From assembly GCF_012273895.1 (NCBI RefSeq), contig NC_052130.1:496001-560000 (forward strand): a DNA stretch of 64,000 nucleotides, read 5' to 3'. A model generated the notes under the pieces. That model had not been told where the DNA came from, did no database searches, and saw only the letters and a program-made list of their open reading frames with translations. Both the position numbers and the translations under genes were made by a program. Origin of the DNA: Zerene cesonia. Lineage: Eukaryota > Arthropoda > Insecta > Lepidoptera > Pieridae. Positions 25,051 through 37,800 of the stretch are shown here, in pieces (position 1 is the stretch's first letter; each line of letters begins with the position of its first letter).

Positions 25051-25961
25051 ACTCAGGGATCACGTACATATTGAGTGGTGAAAAATACCTATATGTGTAG
25101 AAAGTGAAGATATACACATGAGGCTTTTTACCTTGATAATTTAGAATGTTTTAAGTGTAGTTTACTTTGCGTTGAAAACGTTGCATTATATAAAATCTCT
25201 GTATACTTTAAAATGACTCCAATAACGATACCATTGCATTATTTTACAGTTTTAATGCTTACAGATGACACCATTTTTACAAAAAAAAACCCAATGTCGC
25301 CGGATTACATATTAGGTAGATTATTATATTTAAAAAGTTGCATTTACTAGGTTATGTAAAGACGTTGTCATCGTAAATGCGATCATATTACACGTTATTA
25401 TAACAATACGATCGAATATCTAGGACGCAACTTATTTGCCTAGAGATAACAATTTGTAACTTGCCGCACCTAGATTCAGCTCGAATGATAAATTCGAATA
25501 TGTTTTGGAATATTGAGATTTTGGATATATATTAGGTTAAGTAGTATCTATCGTCAGGTTAGGCAAAGTTATCGCACTAAAAGCGTCCTTATTTAAAGTG
25601 TATAGTATTGATTTTTCAGTGTTTGGGATTCCACATTTTGTAGTTATAAACGACTACAAGTAGATTTAAATAAAGCTTATTTTTTGTCTCTTTCTATATT
25701 TGTTGCAGGCATAAGCGATTTCAAAAACGGTTACCTTCTTCCGCATATGTTAAAGAATGAATTTGATTCACTTATTGTTTTTAAGGTTAACGAAAATGTG
25801 TATCTGTGAACAATTGAGAAGCGATTAAATTACGTTTAAAGTATTGTATGAATAAAATATCTCATTCACATTATACTACAATGCATTTTACGTAGACATT
25901 CTTCAATGTTTCTCGAATTTTCACTAAAAGCATGTGTATATATCTTCTTGTATACTCTATC

Positions 25962-26212
25962 TCTATATATATAAAAAAATCCCGTCTCGCAATGTTAGTT
26001 ACCATACTCCTCCGAAAGAGCTAGACCGATTCTCATGAAATTTTGTCTGCATATCGGGTAGGTCTGAGAATAGGCACTCCTCCAAAAGAGCTAGATCGAT
26101 TCTCATGAAATTTTGTGTGCATATCGGATATCATACCAACATCTATTTTTCATACACCTAAATGATAAAAGTAAGGCATGCCGAAAAGCGTATGCCGGGT
26201 CAGCTAGTACAG
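25962..26212 (+). repeat. Interspersed repeat, 'accgattctcatgaaatttt' family
   Basis: Runs from 'tatatataaaaaaatcccgt' to 'gccgggtcagctagtac', with an internal duplication of 'tccgaaagagctagaccgat'. Other copies are 36815-37000 (reverse), 57463-57635 and 62200-62385. Confidence 0.82.
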
Positions 26213-27758
26213 TGTAAATATACACGGTAAGTCGCGCGAACTAGCCCATAGAATCGTTCTCGAATAATACAAAGCGAGCAAGCGCATTTTATTTTTGTTC
26301 TGTCGTTTTACCACGTGGTGTTTGACGAAACGCAAATGCTTCGGACAGGTTCGATTTAGGTATCCCATTGACAGCGTTACGTTTGTCGGTTCACCTTTGC
26401 GAACGTTCACGGGCGGTGGTGATCGCTTACCATCAGTTGCCCGCTATGACATGAAAAAATGTTCACTGTGAGACGTAGACGGAAGAATCATTGTAAATTA
26501 TTTATGTGTTTGTGTCCTGAATTTACATAAACCGCTGTAATTGTTTCTGTTAGGTAAATAAATAAATAAATTTAGTTTGGTATGGGTTTTTGATGGGCAT
26601 TGATGGTTTGTTTACTCTGGTGATGATGGTATTTCTGAATTAAATTTTTAAATATAGCTGGAGCATAACCGGTGTAGTGTAGCGCTCTTAAATAGTGATG
26701 TATCATAGTGTAGTGTAGTGATGGATCATATCTTGTAGATAAGCATTTACTAGATACTTGTCATAATAATATGTGGCGTCTTACTGCACACTAGATAAAC
26801 AAGTTTAATATGCACTTAACACTTGATCACTGAGACTAATTCTATATTAGGTTTGTCTACAACAGAACAACTCTCTCTCTCTCTAGCAAGAATCGAACTT
26901 CATGTAGATTATGCGTCTGTTTATCAAATAATTCTATTTGTATTATATAATTATTTTTCTATTCTACAAAAAAGGTCACCGCCGTGCCTGGGAACAACCA
27001 TGTCAAGTTCTAAATGGGATTAAATGACAACAATCCACTATTAAACTAAACACGCCAATCGGTTGCCAAAAAAAAAAAAAACCAGTCGAATTGAGAACCT
27101 ACTTTGTTTTCGGGACGTTGTTTGAAATTAGGTCCTACTTAAAAATTGTTCCAAATGAAATTACGGCGAATGTTGGCTTTGGAAGTTGAAAAAAAAATCT
27201 TAGATTTTAAAATGATATCTAGAAAGCTCTTAACACGTTCCGCATCTGTTCATAATGTTAATAGCTGCGGCCCTTCGAGCAAAGTGGCGCGTGAGTGGTT
27301 GCCGTGTGGTATATACGAAATTATTAAGCGGATAGGTGATTTTCCATGGGGCTCATTTTGTATCTTCTTGTCATATTTATTAATATTCTTATCTCTTGTT
27401 TCTGTGTATTTCATAGACATATGATGTTGAGATTTCGGTGAAAATCGCAAATGCATCGATTGAAGTGATAGTTATTCGACTTAAAACAAAATCAAAAATT
27501 TTTTTACTATTTTAACGATATAAATCTGTTATCTACACTATTTCGCTTGTATAATACATGGAAAAAAAGTATCTTCAACTTTTATTTTTCACAAACGCTT
27601 TCCGTTATTTAAATTCTCATAAATACAGGACAGACAAACCATTAAAGCACCATCATGTATAGCACTCGAGTACAAATGAGTACTTAGTGTGGCCATAAAT
27701 ACTGTTACACTTAATTATAAAAAAATATTACATTTGAATTTCGAATCTGTCATTTTTA

Positions 27759-28758
27759 NNNNNNNNNNNNNNNNNNNNNNNNNNNNNNNNNNNNNNNNNN
27801 NNNNNNNNNNNNNNNNNNNNNNNNNNNNNNNNNNNNNNNNNNNNNNNNNNNNNNNNNNNNNNNNNNNNNNNNNNNNNNNNNNNNNNNNNNNNNNNNNNNN
27901 NNNNNNNNNNNNNNNNNNNNNNNNNNNNNNNNNNNNNNNNNNNNNNNNNNNNNNNNNNNNNNNNNNNNNNNNNNNNNNNNNNNNNNNNNNNNNNNNNNNN
28001 NNNNNNNNNNNNNNNNNNNNNNNNNNNNNNNNNNNNNNNNNNNNNNNNNNNNNNNNNNNNNNNNNNNNNNNNNNNNNNNNNNNNNNNNNNNNNNNNNNNN
28101 NNNNNNNNNNNNNNNNNNNNNNNNNNNNNNNNNNNNNNNNNNNNNNNNNNNNNNNNNNNNNNNNNNNNNNNNNNNNNNNNNNNNNNNNNNNNNNNNNNNN
28201 NNNNNNNNNNNNNNNNNNNNNNNNNNNNNNNNNNNNNNNNNNNNNNNNNNNNNNNNNNNNNNNNNNNNNNNNNNNNNNNNNNNNNNNNNNNNNNNNNNNN
28301 NNNNNNNNNNNNNNNNNNNNNNNNNNNNNNNNNNNNNNNNNNNNNNNNNNNNNNNNNNNNNNNNNNNNNNNNNNNNNNNNNNNNNNNNNNNNNNNNNNNN
28401 NNNNNNNNNNNNNNNNNNNNNNNNNNNNNNNNNNNNNNNNNNNNNNNNNNNNNNNNNNNNNNNNNNNNNNNNNNNNNNNNNNNNNNNNNNNNNNNNNNNN
28501 NNNNNNNNNNNNNNNNNNNNNNNNNNNNNNNNNNNNNNNNNNNNNNNNNNNNNNNNNNNNNNNNNNNNNNNNNNNNNNNNNNNNNNNNNNNNNNNNNNNN
28601 NNNNNNNNNNNNNNNNNNNNNNNNNNNNNNNNNNNNNNNNNNNNNNNNNNNNNNNNNNNNNNNNNNNNNNNNNNNNNNNNNNNNNNNNNNNNNNNNNNNN
28701 NNNNNNNNNNNNNNNNNNNNNNNNNNNNNNNNNNNNNNNNNNNNNNNNNNNNNNNNNN
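27759..28758. other. Assembly gap (1000 N)
   Basis: Fixed-size gap in the long intron. The flanks share no obvious repeat. Confidence 0.97.
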
Positions 28759-28894
28759 AGTAATAAATGTTATTTGCAGTTAACAATTTTCTTTTTTCTT
28801 TATTACAATATTTATGGCAAGACTAGGTATAGTACAAAACACAGCAACGCAACGCTGGTGACTTACACCAAACACACACAGTTTATTTGTGTGC

Positions 28895-28984
28895 GCGCGC
28901 GAGGTCGTTCACCCCGCCGACATTATTAGTGCGATAACTAAGATTCGTTACTGGAGGCCGTTTTTATAACGTTTCAATATCAAG
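28895..28984 (+). other. Possible alternative first exon
   Basis: GC-richer stretch just after the gap ('gcgcgcgcgaggtcgttcac') ending at a good donor (tatcaag|GTGAGA, end 28984). It could be a second transcription start of the gene whose coding part begins at 31863. There is no coding frame, so support is only the splice site and composition. Confidence 0.3.
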
Positions 28985-29214
28985 GTGAGATCTATGGAGC
29001 TGTTGAAGAATGGAGATTATGTCTTGGTATTATGGTGTGTTTTGTATTCTTCTTTGTAGTTAACATTTGATGTTTTTTTGTCATATAATTTGTGTCGTTA
29101 ATGTGCACACATTTGGTCAATGGGGAAATTAATGTTTTAAGTCTGCTTCTAAAATTTAGAAGGTTTTCTTAATGCATTGCCAGAAGATGTAGCATACACG
29201 TAGCGTATATGTGC

Positions 29215-29430
29215 TAGACGCTCGTATTCTTTTCCTTACCCTTCCCAGTCCTTCTCTTTTATTTCCCTTTTCAAGACTGTGTTTATCCCACACCTTTTAA
29301 AGTCGGCAATCCATTTGCAGAGACTTAAGTCCTGCAAATAGCCTAACGCCTCTGCACATGTTTATTGGCGGTGGTAGGGCTTACCATCGGGCGACTCACC
29401 AGCTCCTGTACCGACTATGACATAAAAGTC
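29215..29430 (+). repeat. SINE of the 'gttcatgggcggtgg' family
   Basis: Contains 'tattggcggtggtagggc', 'cttaccatcgggcg' and 'gactatgacataaaa'. Truncated relative of 23255-23600. Confidence 0.75.
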
Positions 29431-31862
29431 GTCAAAGATGGTAGATATATAAATAGTTTGGACCAATTATTATTGTTGGCAACGTCGCAGGGATCAGTTA
29501 CGATGATACTGTTACGATAATTATAATTTCTTATTAGAGTCTTATACTTATTAACCCCTTCGATTAATCTGTACACAAAACCTCTTTATATTTGTTTTTT
29601 CTTCCATACAGCAATCAACTTCCAAGTGATAGTGTTGGAGCTCTGACTAAATTCAGTAATCCAAGTAGCATTTTAGTTGAGCCGATTCATGTTGAAGCCA
29701 TAAAAAAAAAATTAACGTTATATCGTAATTGGGTATCCGAGCCAGCAACAGATCTCATGACCAATTTTTTTGCTCGTTTGCCTGCTTAGCTATGTAAAAA
29801 AAAAATTACTTCAGGGCTGATAACTTGTATAATGTTGAAGTTAAATGTATCATTACGCACGGTGACAGTCAGTCAGTCAGTTGGATAGGTACGTCGACTT
29901 TGGAAGTATTTAGGCACGGTTCCGAAAGAAATGATTGACGAAAAAAGACTGTCTAATAATGACATTATTTTGAAAGTTGCATTCTAATTTCATCAAATTC
30001 TCTTTATGATAAAATGCGTATGAGCAATTTTTATTTAAGCTAAATAGTTAATTAAATTATTAATTGTTTGGTCACTTTACTGTTTCACAAATTTTAAGGT
30101 CATATAAAATCTTATATTTCATTCATTTTACATTGCTTCAGTTTTTTAATTTACATAAAAACGAAAGGTTTTTTTTGTACCATAAAGGTCATGTACCGCA
30201 GGATATAATGAAAGTGAGTGGTTAATAGTTTTTTGTTCCTCTTAATTTGAGAGGCAGCTGTCGCTCCTCTCAATTTACAATGAAAATTCCTGTTGCTAAA
30301 GGGGAATTTTTGTGATTCAATGAGTTTTATAATGTTATTAATAGGTGGAAGTATTGCTTTATTAAACAACGTTATAAATAGGTATTGAAACTAAGAATTT
30401 GTATAAAATATTTATACGTTAATGAAGGAAAAAAATCGTTTCTCTTTTTTATGGAAATGCGCGGACGCATGATTGTGAAATTTTGCTCATTTATAAATTA
30501 CAATGACCTCACATTTTGCACTCAAAATGCGTGTATGTTATAAAATTTGCTTAAAAATTCGTAAATTAATAAACATTATACATACTGCCGTGCATTGGAC
30601 AATCTCGCGCATAATATTATATAATATACTATTTTATTTTATTGTTATGGCTGAATTTCGACCACTTGGCGACACGTAATAACGTAGTAATTATAGATCA
30701 CACTTTCTTATCTATATCATCTTTTATCTATGAGTTTATGCATGTTTTTGTAATACGTAGGTACATTGTTATTATATTTTAAAAACTAGTCATCGTCATC
30801 GTGGAAACAACCGTTTTCTTCAACAAAAGCCTTCTGTTTAGCGGCTTTATATTGTTTCTAATTTGTATGTTTTAAAATTTCTGTTACATATTTTCCATTT
30901 CCATACAAGCAACCATTCATCCATCATAACTATCCATTTCAATCATTTTTGAATCATTAGCCCGTTCTCTACCAATTTCATTCACAACTTGGCAATATTC
31001 GTCCATTGGATCTAACGTCTCATCATGTGTTTTGTATACTCATACTGTGTTTTGTAATACAATCTGTTGAAACTAATTAACAGGTCGTTAACGTTTGGCG
31101 TTTATAAAAATACCTTTTATTGTCCCGTGCAACGCTGATTGTAAATTTTCCACGTGGGAAATGTTTGGATACGTGTATTGGATCATGAAATATTTAGAAA
31201 TAAATATTAAGATATATCAAATGTGGTAAATCATGTACTAACACTTGTATAAATATGTGTACCCCAACCTTTCCTATCCCATCGAAACATTGTATAATAC
31301 CCATTGCGCTTTCCAGCTGATAATATTGGTGAAAATTATTATTGTTTTCTATGTTAACAGTTCATATTTGGAATCCTTTTACTATGCAGATGTTTTGGCT
31401 TCTCTCACTGGAAATAAAATTACTCGTCTAGAATTAAAGTACCTTTGATAAATGCCTATGAAGATTTAATGAAATATCATTGCTTGTTAAGAGATCAGAG
31501 TCACAGATTGCGAAAATATCTATCTTGCGATATAATCACGTAAGATTACAAAGAAGGGAACTGTTTTAAAAATACAATAGTTGACGAATGATTCTGGTTA
31601 TTTTATATAGCTATATAGTAAGAACCGACTATTGACAGTAGGCACCCCAGTTTCTCGACTGTATACAATATGTATTTATAAACACAAATGCGTTTGTAGA
31701 AGATATCCACTCACACTATGATATACATAATATGTATTTTGCAGTAATGTGCGGAGAACCTTCATGCGACTTCGCTGTATATTTTCAATATGTCCACTAA
31801 ACATTTTAATATTTATTGAGTATGCCTTTCGTTTAAAAACTATTTTCTTTTTCAGGTAAGCC

Positions 31863-34807
31863 ATGAGTCAAAAAGTGACGCGGAAAGGGCCGATAGCAGA
31901 AGACAAGGAAAAGGTAAGAAAATTCTTATGAAGTATATTTCATTATGTGCCTCTTATTGTTCTGAATTTGTACCGCATATGACGTATCCCAAATTTATTA
32001 TAGACACCAGTAGACTAACTATATTATTATTAGATTATATTTAAATTATATACTATTTAGAGCAGTTTCCACTCAATTGTCAGTTGGTATCCTACTTGGA
32101 GCAACTGATGAATTCATCTTATGTCTGCACCTAATCGTAAATTATATAAGGAATCAAATTCAATTACGTTAGAAATCTAAACACGTAAAAATTAACGTTT
32201 CCTTTTTTAATATATTTTACAGAGGCATGCAGATAGTCCAGTTAAGGATATGAAAAAGAAAGTGGCTGCAAATGCTGAAAAAGAGAAACAGATCGCGGAG
32301 AAGGAGAAAACCGCTGACAAAGCCTCTGCAAATGACAAACAGACAGAAAAAGCTACAGCGAAGACAGAAAAAAACGTGAAGAAAGATGAGGCAAAAGAAA
32401 AAGTCGATAAGAAAGATAAGCCCGCAGAGAAAATCGCAGAAAAGGCCCCAGAGAAAAGAGCAGACAATGTAGAAAAGAAAGAGAAAAGTGTCGAAAAAGT
32501 AGCAGATAAAAAAGATAAGCCTACAGAAAAGAAAGAAGCAGTAGTTGCTCCAACAGAGAAACCTAAGGAGGAGAGCAAAGAAAACGGCAAGGTGAGTTTC
32601 ATTTACAGTGACTAAATATTCAGTAAATCTTAACAACTCAAAGGAATTTTTGACGTTAAAGGTATTTTTCGCTATAGTATTTTTATTATTTTCAACGTCA
32701 TTATGTATTGATTTATTTATATTATATGCTAGCTTTCTGGCCGCAGTTTTGAAAAAATCATACCTTAAAATCTCTCTGTTGCCACGTTAAAGAAAGACAA
32801 TGAAACAAACACACTTTCACATTTAGAATATTAGTCAGAAGGTAAGGATGCACTACAAATTCCTAACGTTATCGTCAATCTACATTTCAGGTTGACAAGC
32901 AAGACAAAAAATACAACGCCTTAATACTATCTTCAAAGAAAGAAATAATAAAAATAGACAATAAATAATAATTTATTTTATAAAAAATTTCATTAATCAT
33001 ATAGAAATTAAGAGCCCTACTCACACACTAGGATTCCCTGTATCGTGGGGATAAGTTTCTTCCAGTAATAGGTACAGTTTATTCGTTAAATTATTTCGCT
33101 GTATGAACAATTTCCATCAACATACAATATTCGAATGTTCACTCCACCACAACCCCCATGGGATTCCAGGCCGAAGCATCGGACAAGGGCAAGAAGGAGC
33201 CGCCGGCGAAGGCGGCGAAACAGAACGGCGCGCGGCTGAACGGCGACGCGGCGGAGGGCACGGTGAGTTCGGACGACGACGACGACGGCCTCTTCCCTGA
33301 GCTCGCGTACGAGGACTCCGACATGGAGTGCTTCGAGCCGCCCACGCCCGACGGGCCCAGCCGCAGCTACACGAGGCGCTCGCAGGTGCGTGTGCGCGTG
33401 TGTGCGTCTGTGCATGTGTAGCGGCGCAACCCTCTGAATGTTTGCGCTACAGTATATATAACTGTTCTATGTCATACAGTGAGCATCCATCTTTCGATGG
33501 AAATTCCCCTTCCTTCTCCACATGTGTGTGTAGTGGGGGCAGGTAGGTGATGGGCAGGCAGACTGGTTTGGGCTGTGTAACAGGTTGCTGTTTGGCAGGT
33601 AGAGGTTAGTGGTGTTCTCTGTTGTACAATGGGCGCGGGTGTGAGGTTCAAGTTGGTTGGTCAGCACTACATACAGACTGGAATATTGAGGGTAGATTTA
33701 TCATTCCCACTTACAGTTACAGTTCAGTTTACACTAACAGAAGTTCGACGACATGTGAAATCTGTCAAACCGCACTTGGCCAGCGTTGTGGATTATGGCC
33801 TGAACCCTGTGTCACAGCAGTAGAAACATATATGGCCTGATGATGATGATGATGATGTAACCCACTGTGCTGTGTAAGATGTCGCCGCTGTGTGTTTATC
33901 ACATGTCTTCCATTTTTTTTATAATAAAAAATATTCATGCATACTTAGTCTATGGTTCATTGAAATCCGCCCAGCATTATATACAGAGAAGGTATATTAA
34001 AGTGCACTGCCCAGTAATGCCCGAGTCCCTAGTAAACAGGTGAGTTTAAAATAATACAAAATTTGTTTGTTGTTTTTTATGTTTTATCACACATCAGTTG
34101 AAATATATTCTATGGTTGTGTTGAAATATATTCTATGGTTGTGTTTAAGTGGTATTAATGTTGGAAATTTTACTTCAGAGCGGCAAAAATGTTTTTTTAC
34201 AATAACTGTATGTTTGGCTAGTGGGTTAATTCGTATTCATGTGTTTGTATTATATGTTTGTCTATGTATGTGTGCATGTTTTATTGGCAATAATATATCC
34301 TCACATATACTATAATTATGAAAATATCAGCTGTGTCTTCTTTACGGCTATACCACTCAACCGATTTATATGAAATTTGCTATAGATGTAGTTTGAGATC
34401 CGAAAATGGACCTATGTCCATCTGACCTATGTCAGATAGGAAAATTCCACCTCAACAAGAACAATGAGAAGACAATCCCGAATCTTTTCCTGAGTACGCG
34501 GGCGAACCTACATAAATAAACAGTACATTTCTATTATCTGAAACACATAGAAAAATATTCCACCAATCTAAATATATATATGTATATATAACTCAAAGGT
34601 GACTGACATAGTGATCTATCAACGCACAGCCCAAACCACTGGGCGGATCGGGCTGAAATTTGACATGCAGATAGATGTTATGACGTAGGCATCCGTTAAG
34701 AAAGGATTTTGATATATTCTGCTCCCAAGGGTATAAAATAGGGGATGGAAGTTTGTACCATGCTAATTTATTAAAACCACGGGCGAAGCTGCGGGCAACA
34801 GCTAGTG

Positions 34808-34867
<60 letters not shown>

Positions 34868-37800
34868 TCACACTGAAAATAACACAATGCGAATGATACC
34901 GAAGGTGAAAGCAAGTCGCACGCCCGAGACGCCGCGCCCCGCGTCCGACAAGCAGGCGGACAAGGACTATGTGCCTGATGATGTGAGTACATGTCTGTAT
35001 TTTTTTGTGATTTGGTAGTGTTATTTGCGGTAATTCTTTGTTGGTTTATTTATTTATTTATTTATTTATTTATAATCCTTTATTGTCCAAACTTAGAAAC
35101 AACAAGAACACAGTAAACAGAAAAAAAGACATTGTTTGTACAAGAGGCGGCCTTATTGCTTAACAGCAATCTCTGCCAGGCATGTGGGTAACGCAAAAAT
35201 TGTTGAGCCGATTTTGATGAAGTACTGTATGTTATACAACGTAAATGTACTGATATTACAAATCTATCTTCACAGCGGCCAATAGCTCGATTATAACTCG
35301 AAGTAAAAAATATGAAAATGTTATGGAAGATAAATATTATCAATTTTAATTTATAGTCTGATTTTTTTTGAACAGTGGATATAAAGTGTTCCCGTCTTCA
35401 TAAATGATTTAATAAATAAGTTCGGAATTCAGAATTAATATATTAAACATTTGTACGTCTTTTTTTTAAACCATCCAACTAAAAATTTCCAGCCGAAAGA
35501 GTCGAAACTCCTCAAGCTGAAAGACGACGCGCCGTCCGACCGCAAACTGCGCTCGTCCGATTCGCCCAAGCCGCAGGAGAGGAAGGAGAAGGGAGACGCG
35601 GGGAAGGCGCGAGAGACAGAGACGGGAGACGCAAACGACACCAGGCCCGATGAGAAACTGGACATGGAGGTTACGGTCGAGGTGGAGACTGAAGGTGAGT
35701 TTTTTTACGTGACTTGCGGGTAGTTTAAAAATTACTGGTTTTTGCGGGTTGTTTCAAATTAATTACGTTGTTTTGGGTAGTTTTGATGTGCATCTTGCGC
35801 TTATAAAGTAGGAAGGAATGTTGCGTAGTTGAATGACATTGATACTGTAATTAATGTTGTTGACTCATTTAGATAGAGTTTCTGAAGTTAATTTTTTTAA
35901 AGCTCTTCAAATTTATTTTTATTTATAATTTTTTGATATAAAAAGATTACACAGAGTATGTGAGAGAAACAGTTTGAATAATGTTTTCAAATTGTTTCAA
36001 ATTTCAGAATAGGTAATAATAATATGTTCAACTACATTATGGCTATGAGAACACGGTAACTTTATTCATATTGTTTTAGTCCTTTATAAGGAAATAATTA
36101 TCAGTTTTTAACATTATATCAATATAGCAATAAATATTTATTAAAAAAAGCTATCCCCCCCTCTGAACAACTGATGATGACATGTATATGAACACCAAAT
36201 GTTGATGAATGGAAATATTTAATAGCAGAACTCTAGCTCCGAAAATTATTTGTGAAATTGCAGTGTTATCTATACTAATAGTATAAAACTGAGGAGTTTG
36301 TTTGAACGCACTAATCTTAGGAACTACTGGTCCGATTTGAAAAATTCTTTCAGTGTTAGATAGCACATTTATTGAGGAAGGCTATAGGCTATATATGTAC
36401 CACGGGCGAAGTCGGGGCGGACCACTAGTCTCTATATAAAACAAAAACCTTTTAACTGTATTTTTCCATGTAAAATATCCCTTGTACTTTTTTTTTTATT
36501 TATTCGGTTCACAAAATGGAATTGACACAAATAGAACTGAAAAACGTATAGTAAAATTATTAAATTGCGGTGTGAATTCCTAAATTAGTGAGCACATCAT
36601 GCATATTGTAGCTACTTATACTAAGGATAACAAAATTTAAGTTTTAAATTAATAGCAATTAGATAACACTCAAATTTTCGACCAACGCAGAGATAATCTC
36701 AGTTCTAGCTGAGATTAGAGAACCTGAGAAAATATCAAAGTTAAACCTAATACTGTTAACGTATGAACAGGCCCTGTATAGACCTATATATACTCTACAC
36801 TTTGAATACTGCTTCTACTAGCTAACCCGGCATACACTGTTCTGCCTTACTTTTAACTTTAAGGGGTATCAAAATAGATGTTTTCTCAGACCTACCCGAT
36901 ATGCAGAAAAAATTTCATGAGAATCGGTCTAGCCGTTTCGGAGAAGTATGGTAACTGACATTGTGACACGGGACTTTTATATGTATATAGAGATATATTG
37001 AGAGTAGCTTACCGCCTCTGGCTTCACCCGCGTAATCAATGGAAAAGACAAAAATCCCGGGATTTTACCCGCTAGTCGCTGTAGAATTTCCGGGATAAAA
37101 TCTATTCTATGTCCTTTTTCTTAAACTATATTTACACCGAATCGTTCATCAAAGACGGCTCATTGTATTAGGGGTTGGGATGAGACCGACAGACAGACAG
37201 AGTTTGCAACACGAGTAGGGGATAATACGGAGAAGTGTGTGTGTGTGCACGGCACGACGATGTGTGTAGTGTGACGTTGCGTGTGCGCAGACGCGGAGGC
37301 GCGCAAGGCGGGCACCAACTACTCGCGCTCGCGCGTGCGCGTGTCGCCCTACCGCCGCGCGCGCCCGCCCGCCGACACCACGCAGTCCTCCACCCTCGCC
37401 AACTNNNNNNNNNNNNNNNNNNNNNNNNNNNNNNNNNNNNNNNNNNNNNNNNNNNNNNNNNNNNNNNNNNNNNNNNNNNNNNNNNNNNNNNNNNNNNNNN
37501 NNNNNNNNNNNNNNNNNNNNNNNNNNNNNNNNNNNNNNNNNNNNNNNNNNNNNNNNNNNNNNNNNNNNNNNNNNNNNNNNNNNNNNNNNNNNNNNNNNNN
37601 NNNNNNNNNNNNNNNNNNNNNNNNNNNNNNNNNNNNNNNNNNNNNNNNNNNNNNNNNNNNNNNNNNNNNNNNNNNNNNNNNNNNNNNNNNNNNNNNNNNN
37701 NNNNNNNNNNNNNNNNNNNNNNNNNNNNNNNNNNNNNNNNNNNNNNNNNNNNNNNNNNNNNNNNNNNNNNNNNNNNNNNNNNNNNNNNNNNNNNNNNNNN

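Larger units (their letters stand above)
19088..31855 (+). other. Long repeat-rich first intron of the CaaX-protein gene
   Basis: About 12.8 kb (including a 1000-N gap) without a convincing coding exon; every frame here is short and lacks family features. The stretches 19090-20690, 21800-23250, 26500-27750 and 29450-31850 are AT-rich with no recognisable element. Repeats found are listed separately. The intron call depends on the non-coding first exon at 18950-19087. Confidence 0.45.

Noticed and set aside
26204..27456. Several 60-90 codon frames in the long intron
   Set aside because: No domain, no fitting splice sites and composition like surrounding intron; expected by chance.
32207..32636. 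Minus-strand frames rich in Phe and Ser that look like membrane proteins
   Set aside because: Antisense of the Lys/Glu-rich KEKE exon of the plus-strand gene.
34593..34992. Frames with Tyr-Ile repeats
   Set aside because: Translation of the (TA)n microsatellite at 34811-34861.
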